Origin: Enterococcus cecorum DSM 20682 = ATCC 43198
GTDB taxonomy: Bacteria; Bacillota; Bacilli; Lactobacillales; Enterococcaceae
Direction of reading: 5' to 3'
Length of the DNA: 64,000 nucleotides
Assembly: GCF_000407565.1 (NCBI RefSeq)
Contig: NZ_ASWI01000004.1
Location: 514,001-578,000 of the forward strand
The position numbers and the translations under genes were made by a program. This document shows positions 56,511 through 64,000 of the stretch, piece by piece (positions within the stretch are counted from its first letter, which is position 1; the number at the start of each line of letters is the position of its first letter). Under the pieces are notes generated by a model, which was given only the letters and a program-made list of their open reading frames with translations, was not told the origin of the DNA and did no database searches.

Positions 56511-57764
56511 ATGGATAAGACGTTAAATGTTGGCTTACTAGGCTTAGGCGTCGTGGGTGGCGGTGTCGTTGAAGTACTAGCTAGGCAACAAGAAAAAATA
56601 CAAAGAGAAACTGGTGCCAAGATTCAGATTACCAAATGTTTAGTCCGTGTAGGGGAAGATAAATCACAAATAGCCCAAAAATATGGTTTTCAATTAGTAA
56701 CAGACATTAATGAAATAATGATCGATTCAACGATTGATGTCGTAGTAGAATTGATTGGTAAGGTTCATCCAGCAAAAGATTTTATTACGCAAGCACTTAA
56801 TAGTAAAAAACATGTTGTAACTGCGAATAAAGACTTAATTGCCCAACATGGTGTGGAATTAAATGAATGTGCTGCAACAAATCAAGTCTCTTTGTTCTAT
56901 GAAGCAAGTGTAGCAGGCGGTATTCCTATTTTACGTACAATAACTAATAACTATTTAGCTGATGATATTACAAATGTGCTGGGAATCGTGAATGGTACAA
57001 CCAATTACATGTTGACAAAAATGCTTGAAGAAGGTCTGAGTTATGATGAGGCATTAAGTAAGGCACAAGCATTAGGATTTGCAGAATCAGACCCTACGAA
57101 TGACGTTGATGGCATTGATGCTGCTTATAAGATGGTGATTCTTTCACAATTTGCCTATGGTATGGATGTTAGTATGGATGATTTAACGATTGAGGGGATT
57201 CGCCAAGTAACGCCTGATGATGTCTTTTTTGCACAAAAAGCTGGTTATAAAATTAAATTAATTGGTCGAAGCAAATATGTAAATGGCGCTATTGAGGTAA
57301 GTGTTGGACCATGTTTTGTAGCAAATGCGCACCCCTTAGCCTCGATAAAAAATGAATTTAATGGCGTCTATATTGAAAGTACGGGTATTCATCGTTCAAT
57401 GTTTTATGGACCGGGGGCGGGTGCTTTACCAACAGCGACAAGTGTAGTTTCTGATTTGGTAGCTATTGCCAATAATTGTCAAAAAAATTTACCGGCACCA
57501 TTGTTTAATAATTATCACCGAAAAACACAATTATTGGATGACACACATAGCATTGATTGTTACTATATGGATATCCAGACGACTCATTTAGAGAAAATAA
57601 AAGAAAAACTATCTGGATACACGATTTGTAACCAGCATGCGACAACTGATGCGTATCAGGTAATTCTTGAAAAAATTGCTAAAGATCAGCTAAAAGAATT
57701 AGTGAATCAATTGACTGAAGATGCTAAAATGATACGTGTGATGAAAGTAATTGAAAATAATTAA
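56511..57764 (+). CDS. hom: Homoserine dehydrogenase
   Basis: A 417-residue enzyme that reduces aspartate semialdehyde to homoserine, the branch point to threonine and methionine. The NAD(P)-binding GLLGLGVVGGGVVEVL is at the start, catalytic GIVNGTTNYML is near 157, and a C-terminal ACT domain that would bind threonine spans about 345-417. It heads hom-thrC-thrB. Upstream is AT-rich (weak -35/-10 candidates); no T-box or riboswitch was seen. Confidence 0.95.
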   Translation: MDKTLNVGLLGLGVVGGGVVEVLARQQEKIQRETGAKIQITKCLVRVGEDKSQIAQKYGFQLVTDINEIMIDSTIDVVVELIGKVHPAKDFITQALNSKKHVVTANKDLIAQHGVELNECAATNQVSLFYEASVAGGIPILRTITNNYLADDITNVLGIVNGTTNYMLTKMLEEGLSYDEALSKAQALGFAESDPTNDVDGIDAAYKMVILSQFAYGMDVSMDDLTIEGIRQVTPDDVFFAQKAGYKIKLIGRSKYVNGAIEVSVGPCFVANAHPLASIKNEFNGVYIESTGIHRSMFYGPGAGALPTATSVVSDLVAIANNCQKNLPAPLFNNYHRKTQLLDDTHSIDCYYMDIQTTHLEKIKEKLSGYTICNQHATTDAYQVILEKIAKDQLKELVNQLTEDAKMIRVMKVIENN

Positions 57765-57785
57765 CCCTTGAGGAGGAAAATAAGA

Positions 57786-58850
57786 ATGAATCGCTATGAA
57801 GGATTACTAAAACGATATAAGGAATATTTACCAATCACTGACAAAACGCCAATGATTTCTTTATGTGAAGGAAACACACCATTAATTCCCCTTCAAAATT
57901 TATCTAAAGAATTAGGAATTACACTATATGGAAAATATGAAGGTCTAAATCCAACCGGTTCCTTTAAAGACCGTGGTATGGTAATGGCAGTAGCGAAAGC
58001 TGTTGAAGAAGGAGCTAAAGCGATTGTTTGTGCTTCAACTGGTAATACGAGTGCTGCAGCGGCTGCATATGGTACACGTGCAGGTATCAAAGTGTATGTG
58101 GTGATTCCTAATGGTAAGATTGCGATGGGTAAACTTGCTCAAGCTATTGCATATGGTGCAGATATCATTTCCATTCCAGGTAACTTTGACGAAGCATTGA
58201 AGGCTGTTCGTGACATTGCTAAAACTGAAAAAGTGGCTTTAGTCAACTCGGTCAACCCATATCGCTTAGAAGGTCAAAAAACAGCGGCTTTTGAAATTTG
58301 TGAACAGTTGGGCTTTGCACCAGATGTCTTAGCTATTCCAGTGGGAAATGCAGGAAATATTTCTGCTTATTGGAAAGGATTTAAAGAATGGCATGAAGTT
58401 AAAGGCACTTCACTACCAAGAATGCATGGCTTTGAAGCACAAGGAGCAGCAGCAATCGTTCGAGATCAAGTGATTGAAAACCCTGAAACAATTGCAACTG
58501 CGATTCGAATTGGTAATCCAGCAAGTTGGCATCTTGCTACAGCGGCACGTGATGAATCGAATGGCTATATTGATGAAGTCACTGATGAAGAAATTCTAAA
58601 TGCTTATAGAAAAGTTGCTGCGATGGATGGTGTATTTGTAGAACCAGGCTCAGCAGCATCATTAGCTGGTGTGATTAAACATGTAAAAGCAGGTAAAATA
58701 AAACCTGGTGAAACTGTAGTGACTATCTTTACTGGAAACGGCTTAAAAGACCCAGATACAGCAATTCATGAAGTACATGCTGATATTCATAAGATGGCAG
58801 ATGTAGAGGAAATGCGTCTTCATATGCGTGCTGGGGTGGAAAAACTATGA
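57786..58850 (+). CDS. thrC: Threonine synthase
   Basis: A 354-residue PLP enzyme that makes threonine from O-phosphohomoserine. Lys in GSFKDRG binds PLP, and the substrate loop [13 protein letters not shown] is present. ATG 57786 is 9 bp behind GAGGAGG; the upstream TTG is rejected. Class II-like short form as in Gram-positives. It overlaps thrB by 4 bases (ATGA). Confidence 0.96.
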   Translation: MNRYEGLLKRYKEYLPITDKTPMISLCEGNTPLIPLQNLSKELGITLYGKYEGLNPTGSFKDRGMVMAVAKAVEEGAKAIVCASTGNTSAAAAAYGTRAGIKVYVVIPNGKIAMGKLAQAIAYGADIISIPGNFDEALKAVRDIAKTEKVALVNSVNPYRLEGQKTAAFEICEQLGFAPDVLAIPVGNAGNISAYWKGFKEWHEVKGTSLPRMHGFEAQGAAAIVRDQVIENPETIATAIRIGNPASWHLATAARDESNGYIDEVTDEEILNAYRKVAAMDGVFVEPGSAASLAGVIKHVKAGKIKPGETVVTIFTGNGLKDPDTAIHEVHADIHKMADVEEMRLHMRAGVEKL

Positions 58851-59716
58851 AAATTCAGGTGCCAGCCACATCAGCAAATCTAGGGCCAGGTTTTGACTCT
58901 TGCGGGATTGCACTTGCTAAATATTTAGTCATCGAAGTGATAAAACCTCAAGATAAGTGGGAAATTGTCCATCATTTAGGTCCTGAAATTCCAAGTGATG
59001 AAAGTAATTTATTGATTCAAACAGCCTTAAGTATTGCACCTTACCTCGTTCCTCATAAGTTAAAGATGATATCTGATATTCCTTTAACCCGTGGATTAGG
59101 TAGCAGTTCTTCGGTCATTATCGCAGGAATTGAATTGGCTAATCGTCTAGCAAATTTGAACTTATCTGAAGAAGAAAAATTAAATATCGCAACCAAAATA
59201 GAAGGACATCCGGATAATGTGGCTCCGGCTATTTATGGCGATTTTGTGGTTGCTTGTTACGATGAGCAAAAAGAACAAGTTTTGTCAGTCAAACATTATT
59301 TCCCGGAATGTGATATTATTGCCTATATTCCAGAAAGCGAGTTAGCGACAAAACAATCGCGCAGTGTTTTACCTGAAACTTTTTCATTTAAAAACGCTGT
59401 AAAGGCAAGTGCTATTAGCAATGTGATGATTGGTGCGATTATTAATGGTAATCTTGATTTAGCTGGAGAATTGATGGGACGTGATTTATTCCATGAACAT
59501 TATCGGGAAAAATTAGTGCCTCATCTATCTACAATTCGTCAAATATGTCTGGAAGAAAATGCCTATGGTTGTTTCTTAAGTGGTGCGGGACCTACAGTAT
59601 TAGTTCTAACACCACAGGAAAATAGTAGTCGTATTATGACACATTTACAATCAATGGACACCAATGCGCAAGTGGAATTATTATCTATTGATCGTGAAGG
59701 TGTTCAAGTGTACTAA
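58847..59716 (+). CDS. thrB: Homoserine kinase
   Basis: A 289-residue GHMP kinase that phosphorylates homoserine. [19 protein letters not shown] is at the start, the ATP-binding loop [15 protein letters not shown] is near 83-97, and SGAGPTVL is near 245. ATG overlaps the thrC stop, so the pair is coupled. Confidence 0.96.
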   Translation: MKIQVPATSANLGPGFDSCGIALAKYLVIEVIKPQDKWEIVHHLGPEIPSDESNLLIQTALSIAPYLVPHKLKMISDIPLTRGLGSSSSVIIAGIELANRLANLNLSEEEKLNIATKIEGHPDNVAPAIYGDFVVACYDEQKEQVLSVKHYFPECDIIAYIPESELATKQSRSVLPETFSFKNAVKASAISNVMIGAIINGNLDLAGELMGRDLFHEHYREKLVPHLSTIRQICLEENAYGCFLSGAGPTVLVLTPQENSSRIMTHLQSMDTNAQVELLSIDREGVQVY

Positions 59717-59720
59717 TCTT

Positions 59721-59753
59721 AACGGACTAATCAATTTGGTTAGTCCGTTTTTT
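59721..59753 (+). terminator. Terminator between thrB and metA
   Basis: AACGGACTAA pairs with TTAGTCCGTT, followed by TTTT. The metA SD (AAGGGGG) begins right after the T-run, so metA expression may depend on read-through. Confidence 0.88.
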
Positions 59754-59766
59754 AAGGGGGAGCAAA

Positions 59767-60699
59767 ATGCCGATTAAGTTAACCAAAGGATTTCCAGCGG
59801 CTGAGCAATTGGCCAAAGAGGATATCTTTGCAATAGAATATCAAAGAGCGACTCACCAAGATATTCGGCCACTAAAACTATTATTATTAAATTTAATGCC
59901 TAATAAAATAAAAACTGAGTTACAATTTTTACGATTAATCAGTCAAAGTCCGTTACAAATTGATTTAGACTTTTTAAAGATGGCTACTCATGAGTCGAAA
60001 AATGTGAGTCCTAACCATTTAGATAAGTATTATTTGTCATTTCCAGAAATTGAAGATTCTTGTTATGATGGGATGATTATCACCGGTACGCCAGTTGAAA
60101 AAATGCCTTTTGAAGAGGTAGACTATTGGAATGAATTGACGCAAATCATGGAATGGAGTAAAGATCATGTAACTTCTGTCATACATATATGCTGGGGGGC
60201 ACAGGCGGGATTATATTATCATTATGGGGTAGAAAAAACCTTATATGACAAAAAGCTTTTTGGTATATATCCTCAAGAATTATTGTTAAATCATCGCTTA
60301 TTTCGTGGTTTTGATGACATATTTTATGGCCCGCAATCACGTTATACCGGAATTAATGAAGCACAGATTGATGAGAAACAACTTTGCATTGTAGCGGCGG
60401 ATGAAGAAATTGGTGCAACCATATTAATTTCTCAAGATGATCATGATATTTTTTTACTGGGCCATTTTGAATATGATACGGAATCATTAAAAGAAGAATA
60501 TTTGCGTGATCAAGAAAAAGGGTTAGATACGGCACTACCAGTGAACTATTTTAAAAATGATCAAGTTGAGAATCGCATCTATAATTGTTGGCGAGGGAAT
60601 GCCTATTTACTTTACCATAATTGGATGAATGACGTGTATCAAATGACACCTTTTGAACTTTCAGAGATACCAAATGTTTTAGCACAGAGAAGAAAATAA
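59767..60699 (+). CDS. metA: Homoserine O-acetyltransferase (MetA family)
   Basis: A 310-residue enzyme that activates homoserine for methionine synthesis. The catalytic Cys is at 142 (CWGAQAGLYYHYG) and HFEYD is at about 233-237. Position 111 is Glu (GTPVE), which in this family marks acetyl-CoA rather than succinyl-CoA use. It lies behind thrB with a terminator between them. Downstream methionine genes are not in the window, so sulphur incorporation must be encoded elsewhere. Confidence 0.93.
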   Translation: MPIKLTKGFPAAEQLAKEDIFAIEYQRATHQDIRPLKLLLLNLMPNKIKTELQFLRLISQSPLQIDLDFLKMATHESKNVSPNHLDKYYLSFPEIEDSCYDGMIITGTPVEKMPFEEVDYWNELTQIMEWSKDHVTSVIHICWGAQAGLYYHYGVEKTLYDKKLFGIYPQELLLNHRLFRGFDDIFYGPQSRYTGINEAQIDEKQLCIVAADEEIGATILISQDDHDIFLLGHFEYDTESLKEEYLRDQEKGLDTALPVNYFKNDQVENRIYNCWRGNAYLLYHNWMNDVYQMTPFELSEIPNVLAQRRK

Positions 60700-60704
60700 A
60701 GAAG

Positions 60705-60743
60705 AAAAAGAGCCTCAGATTTCATCAGCTTTGAGGCTCTTTT
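60705..60743. terminator. Bidirectional terminator between metA and ppsR
   Basis: AAAAGAGCCTCA (60706-60717) pairs with TGAGGCTCTTTT (60732-60743). Confidence 0.92.
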
Positions 60744-60746
60744 AAG

Positions 60747-61613
60747 TTACATATATTGATTACCTTGTGAATCACTGTCAGTAATAAAGTAACTATGGTC
60801 TTCCAGATTAAGTTCATTTAGTATCATTGAGGCAGTTTCTTCAATAGATAATGTTGCAACATTGATGACGATACAACCTAATTTTTCATATAGTTTATTT
60901 GCAAATTCTAATTCTTCTTTGATTTTGTTGATATCTGAATAAGCAGTATCTGGATCAAGCCCATATGCGCGCATTCTTTCTTTGCGAATACCATTTAATA
61001 CAGCCGGATCATTTGTTAATCCAACAATTTTCTTTGAATCAACTTGCCATAGCTGTTCTGGAATTTGTGCATGCGGAACGAGTGGTAGGTTCGCAACTTT
61101 TAAGTTTTTATTTGCTAAGAAAAGTGAAAGTGGGGTTTTTGAAGTTCTTGATACCCCTAGCAAAACGATATCGGCTTTTAGGAAACCTTTTGGATCTTTA
61201 CCATCATCATATTTAACAGCAAATTCCATTGCTTTAATACGTTTAAAGTAATTTTTATTTAAATGATGAAGGGCACCAGGTTCTCCGGTAGGTTTAACCC
61301 CTGTTCGTTTAGCCACTTCTTCAACTGGTGGTGTCAGTACATTCATACTGTACAGTTGGTTCTCTTCACAAAAATCCTGCGTTAATTGTACTAAATCCGG
61401 ATTAATGATGGTGTAGATAACCATAGCATTTAGTGACTTCGCATCGTTTAAGGCTAAATTTAAAGCCTCTTGATTTTGTATGAAAGTACGACGAATTAAT
61501 TCAAAATCAACGGTTGGGTATTGTGCCATAGTTGCTTGCGCTAATTTTGAAGCGGTTTCACCGGCTGAATCAGAAATGACGAAGATGGTAATATTTTTAT
61601 TGTTTTCGCTCAT
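60747..61613 (-). CDS. Pyruvate phosphate dikinase regulatory protein (PDRP, DUF299)
   Basis: A 288-residue bifunctional kinase/phosphotransferase that inactivates and reactivates PEP-generating pyruvate dikinases by threonine phosphorylation. The P-loop GVSRTSKT (153-160) and the N-terminal ISDSAGETASKLA are typical. The target PPDK is not in the window. The minus-strand promoter has an extended -10 (TG, one base, TATAAT). The SD is AGAGG. Confidence 0.93.
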   Translation of the reverse strand: MSENNKNITIFVISDSAGETASKLAQATMAQYPTVDFELIRRTFIQNQEALNLALNDAKSLNAMVIYTIINPDLVQLTQDFCEENQLYSMNVLTPPVEEVAKRTGVKPTGEPGALHHLNKNYFKRIKAMEFAVKYDDGKDPKGFLKADIVLLGVSRTSKTPLSLFLANKNLKVANLPLVPHAQIPEQLWQVDSKKIVGLTNDPAVLNGIRKERMRAYGLDPDTAYSDINKIKEELEFANKLYEKLGCIVINVATLSIEETASMILNELNLEDHSYFITDSDSQGNQYM

Positions 61614-61643
61614 ATGTTAACCTCTTTTCGCATATTTTTCTAA

Positions 61644-61652
61644 ATTATATCA
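61644..61652 (-). promoter_or_regulatory. PDRP gene promoter (extended -10)
   Basis: On the minus strand TG, one base, TATAAT; no clear -35. Confidence 0.5.
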
Positions 61653-61708
61653 TATTTTATAGTCGGAAAGTCAGTATTTTGTAAGAAAGTATTCATAATA
61701 TTTGTTCG

Positions 61709-61737
61709 TCGAAATACTTGAAAGAGTATGCTATAAT
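61709..61737 (+). promoter_or_regulatory. Promoter of the Fur-family gene
   Basis: TCGAAA (61709-61714), 17 bp, TATAAT (61732-61737), with TG one base before the -10. Confidence 0.78.
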
Positions 61738-61765
61738 AAGTTGATTAGAAATTTGGAGGATAAAA

Positions 61766-62224
61766 ATGCAAAATCAAGATGTGGTTCAAAAAGCATTAGC
61801 AGTTACAAAGGAAAATGGTTTAAAATACACGAAAAAGCGAGAGTCATTAATTCGCTTTTTAGCAGATAAAAATCGCTATGTTTCTGCTCGCGAAGTACAT
61901 GAATATATGAATGAATTATTCCCAGGTTTGAGTTATGATACCGTTTATCGTAATTTACATGATTTTTCGGAATTGGGAATTTTTGAAGAAACTGATTTTA
62001 ATGCTGAAATGAAGTTTAGATTACATTGTTCATTAATGGGGGCCGACCATCACCATCATCATTTTATCTGCAAATATTGTGGTAAAACAAAAGAATTGAA
62101 AATGTGTCCGATGGATTTCTTTGAAGAGCAACTAGCTGGTTGTAAAATTGAAGGACATCGTTTTGAAATATATGGCATGTGCGAAGAGTGTAGCAAAATC
62201 CGCTTACCTGAGGCTGAAAAATAG
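61766..62224 (+). CDS. zur: Fur-family metal-responsive repressor, probably Zur
   Basis: A 152-residue regulator. The winged helix (about 10-85; [27 protein letters not shown]) is followed by a dimerisation domain with HHHHH (about 92-96), CKYCGK (C99/C102) and CEEC near the end. The two CxxC pairs form the structural Zn site. Fur, Zur and PerR cannot be separated with certainty by eye; its position before rpsU recalls zur in enterococci. Preceded by GGAGG. Confidence 0.8.
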   Translation: MQNQDVVQKALAVTKENGLKYTKKRESLIRFLADKNRYVSAREVHEYMNELFPGLSYDTVYRNLHDFSELGIFEETDFNAEMKFRLHCSLMGADHHHHHFICKYCGKTKELKMCPMDFFEEQLAGCKIEGHRFEIYGMCEECSKIRLPEAEK

Positions 62225-62256
62225 TTGTAAAAGTGATTGAATCTTTCTAAATTCAC

Positions 62257-62285
62257 TTGACATTGGTTTGGAACTTAGCTATAAT
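62257..62285 (+). promoter_or_regulatory. rpsU promoter (perfect consensus)
   Basis: TTGACA (62257-62262), 17 bp, TATAAT (62280-62285). Confidence 0.93.
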
Positions 62286-62308
62286 TCCAAAAGGACAATG
62301 TTTTTTTA

Positions 62309-62345
62309 AGAAAGTAAATTTCGATAACAAAAACGGTTACTTTTT
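62309..62345 (+). promoter_or_regulatory. Hairpin in the rpsU leader
   Basis: AAAGTAA (62311-62317) pairs with TTACTTT (62337-62343), with T-runs on both sides. A weak attenuator or protein-binding structure is possible. Confidence 0.4.
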
Positions 62346-62367
62346 AAGCTCGGAGGGAGGGATTTAC

Positions 62368-62544
62368 ATGTCAAAAACAGTGGTTCGCAAAAATGAATCT
62401 CTTGACGATGCTCTTCGTCGCTTCAAACGTTCCGTGTCTAAAGCTGGTACTTTGCAAGAATCTCGTAAACGTGAATTCTATGAAAAACCAAGTGTTCGAC
62501 GCAAGAAAAAATCTGAAGCTGCTAGAAAACGTAAAAAATACTAA
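62368..62544 (+). CDS. rpsU: 30S ribosomal protein S21
   Basis: A 58-residue basic protein, [21 protein letters not shown] to [15 protein letters not shown], the complete S21 family. ATG 62368 follows GGAGGGAGGG. A longer frame from 62257 includes the promoter and leader and is not coding. A perfect promoter drives it; yqeY follows by 29 bp. Confidence 0.96.
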   Translation: MSKTVVRKNESLDDALRRFKRSVSKAGTLQESRKREFYEKPSVRRKKKSEAARKRKKY

Positions 62545-62573
62545 TCTAGTGGTAAAGAAATGGAGCTGGTAGT

Positions 62574-63020
62574 GTGTCACTACTAAGTACTTTGAACGAT
62601 GACATGAAGACGGCGATGAAAGCAAAAGATAAAGAAGCTTTGCAAGTGATTCGCATGTTGAAAGCATCGATTCAAAATGAACAAATCAAGGCTGGGCATG
62701 AATTAAATGCAGATGAAGAACTTACTGTGTTGTCTCGTGAAATGAAACAACGACGTGATGCTCTTTCTGAATTTGTACAAGCAGGCCGTGAAGATTTAGT
62801 TGAAAAAGTTAAAGTTGAGATTGCAATTGTTGAAAAATATTTACCAAAACAATTAACAGAAGAAGAAATTCGCAAAATTGTTTCAGAAGCAATTGAAAAA
62901 GTTCAGGCAACTTCTGCAAAAGAGTTTGGTAAGGTTATGGGTGCTGTGATGCCTTTAGTTAAGGGAAAAGCAGACGGTAATCAAGTGAATGCAATTGTTA
63001 AAGAATTGCTGAATAAGTAA
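62574..63020 (+). CDS. yqeY: GatB/YqeY domain protein
   Basis: A 148-residue protein with the YqeY domain (helical, tRNA-binding in related amidotransferases). Motifs are LNDDMKTAMKAKDKEALQVIRMLKASIQN and FGKVMGAVMPLVKGKADGNQVNAIVKELL. GTG at 62574 is 8 bp behind GGAG. Encoded behind rpsU as in many Firmicutes; function on its own is uncertain. Confidence 0.93.
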   Translation: MSLLSTLNDDMKTAMKAKDKEALQVIRMLKASIQNEQIKAGHELNADEELTVLSREMKQRRDALSEFVQAGREDLVEKVKVEIAIVEKYLPKQLTEEEIRKIVSEAIEKVQATSAKEFGKVMGAVMPLVKGKADGNQVNAIVKELLNK

Positions 63021-63035
63021 TACTCAATGTCATTG

Positions 63036-63065
63036 ACAGCTAGAGATAATCTAGCTGTTTTTTAT
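63036..63065 (+). terminator. rpsU-yqeY terminator
   Basis: ACAGCTAGA pairs with TCTAGCTGT, then T-run. Confidence 0.92.
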
Positions 63066-63106
63066 TTTATTTACATTTTTGGGATAGGGAGTCCAATGGG
63101 GGATTA

Positions 63107-63135
63107 TCGAAATTTTTTTTATTGTATGCTATAAT
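63107..63135 (+). promoter_or_regulatory. phoH promoter
   Basis: TCGAAA (63107-63112), 17 bp, TATAAT (63130-63135), TG one base before the -10; the same layout as the Fur-family gene promoter. Confidence 0.78.
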
Positions 63136-63170
63136 TATGGATAATCATGAATTGGATAGGAGGAGTTTGT

Positions 63171-64000
63171 TTGGCAGAGTACAAAAAAACACTAGATTTG
63201 AATTTTGATGACCAAATTGACTTGGGTTTACTTTATGGTACACATGACAAGCATATGCAATTAATTGAGGAACAACTCCCTGTTATTATACGTACCCGTG
63301 GTGAAATGTTACAAATTGAAGGGGAAGAATTAGCTGTTGATGAAGCAAAGTTAGTGATTGATTCTTTGGTTGAATTAATCCGCCGTGGTTTACCGATTCA
63401 TACCCCAGATGTTGTGACAGCGTTGAATATGCTTAGAAGAGGGAATCTTGATGAATTTATTCAACTATATGAACAAGAATTGATTAAAACACGTAAAGGT
63501 CAAGTTGTTCGGGTGAAAAATCGTGGCCAACATCATTATGTAGAGGCTGTGAAAAATCATGATGTTGTTTTTGGTATTGGTCCGGCTGGTACGGGAAAGA
63601 CGTTTCTGGCAGTTGTTTTGGCCGTGCTAGCGCTAAAAAAAGGTGAAGTACAAAGAATTATCTTAACCCGTCCTGCGGTAGAAGCTGGAGAAAGTTTAGG
63701 CTTTTTACCTGGAGACTTAAAAGAAAAAGTGGATCCTTATCTGCGTCCAGTTTATGATGCTTTACACCAAATATTTGGCATTGAACATACTACTCGCTTA
63801 ATTGAACGTGGCGTGATTGAAATCGCGCCATTAGCCTATATGCGTGGTCGAACATTAGATGATGCTTTTGTCATTTTAGATGAAGCACAAAATACGACTA
63901 TTTCACAAATGAAGATGTTTTTAACACGTTTAGGTTTTCATTCAAAAATGATTATAAATGGTGATACTTCACAAATTGATTTACCACGTGGTGTTACAAG
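63171..64000 (+). CDS. phoH: PhoH family ATPase (5' part; runs off the window)
   Basis: 276 codons of a PhoH-like protein. An N-terminal domain with KH-like features (about 1-110) is followed by the P-loop ATPase with Walker A GPAGTGKTFLA (about 137-147) and VDEAQ-type motif VILDEAQNTT. TTG 63171 is 5 bp behind AGGAGGAG. PhoH family members are linked to RNA metabolism and phosphate starvation; the C-terminus is outside the window. Confidence 0.94.
   Translation, partial: MAEYKKTLDLNFDDQIDLGLLYGTHDKHMQLIEEQLPVIIRTRGEMLQIEGEELAVDEAKLVIDSLVELIRRGLPIHTPDVVTALNMLRRGNLDEFIQLYEQELIKTRKGQVVRVKNRGQHHYVEAVKNHDVVFGIGPAGTGKTFLAVVLAVLALKKGEVQRIILTRPAVEAGESLGFLPGDLKEKVDPYLRPVYDALHQIFGIEHTTRLIERGVIEIAPLAYMRGRTLDDAFVILDEAQNTTISQMKMFLTRLGFHSKMIINGDTSQIDLPRGVT

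Noticed and set aside
59717-59766. SAM or methionine riboswitch before metA
   Set aside because: Only 50 bp separate thrB and metA and they are filled by a terminator and the SD.
62257-62367. N-terminal extension of S21 from 62257
   Set aside because: It would place the perfect promoter inside the gene; the ATG at 62368 has a strong SD and gives full-length S21.

Overview
The window is a low-GC Firmicute chromosome segment. It is almost certainly from the Enterococcaceae and most like Enterococcus. Gene order (ftsEX, pst, phoU, liaXYZ, hprK-lgt-gpsA-galU, pepQ/ccpA, class A PBP, tyrS, nfo, efrCD) follows my recollection of the E. faecalis chromosome, and the proteins are of lactic acid bacterial type. 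SD sequences are strong and TTG starts are frequent. The species was not determined. Almost all of the DNA is core chromosome. The only autonomous mobile element is one IS3-family insertion sequence.

Layout. 1-3.0 kb: end of the F1Fo ATP synthase operon (atpA 3' end, atpG, atpD, atpC). 3-5.7 kb: a SufT-like Fe-S factor (minus strand), a DUF1146 membrane protein, murA, an EpuA-like small protein and yidD. 5.7-11.1 kb: a branched-chain amino acid ABC transporter operon (livJHMGF plus a CBS-ACT protein) behind a consensus CodY box and a cre-like site. 11.2-12.9 kb: DUF2969 protein, a tRNA-Tyr/tRNA-Gln pair present three times in tandem, and a GntR regulator. 12.9-20.7 kb: YigZ, orphan PTS IIB, comFA-comFC, hpf, secA, and prfB with its programmed +1 frameshift. 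20.8-27.6 kb: ftsEX and the phosphate system pstS-C-A-B1-B2-phoU. 27.7-29.8 kb: liaXYZ envelope-stress operon. 30-34.8 kb: hprK-lgt-gpsA-galU-DUF948-ytxH. 34.8-39.6 kb: pepQ divergent from ccpA, and a class A PBP. 39.8-42.6 kb: tyrS with the IS inserted inside its terminator loop. 42.7-49.4 kb: a DUF1269-like protein, AEC permease, nfo, yneF, a GC-rich palindromic repeat region, and the heterodimeric exporter efrCD. 49.4-53.4 kb: RpiR regulator divergent from a GH1 6-phospho-beta-glucosidase gene carrying an early stop codon, then a MATE exporter. 53.5-60.7 kb: trxB, pgcA-type mutase, and hom-thrC-thrB plus metA. 60.7-64 kb: PPDK regulator, Zur-like Fur protein, rpsU, yqeY and the start of phoH.

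How parts connect. Nutrient control is a theme. CcpA and its kinase HprK are both here, and the ccpA upstream region carries a cre-like and a near-perfect CodY site. The liv operon carries both kinds of site as well. Phosphate uptake shows PhoP-like direct repeats in the pstS-pstC gap. Envelope genes (murA, PBP, lgt, galU, liaXYZ) recur.

The most unusual observation concerns mobile DNA. The IS3 element sits in the loop of the tyrS terminator. A separate 41-bp perfect palindrome made of the same IS end sequence, with its own 3-bp target duplication, sits in the loop of the terminator between the GH1 pseudogene and the MATE gene. This suggests an IS that targets terminator hairpins and leaves behind, or mobilises, an extremely small derivative.
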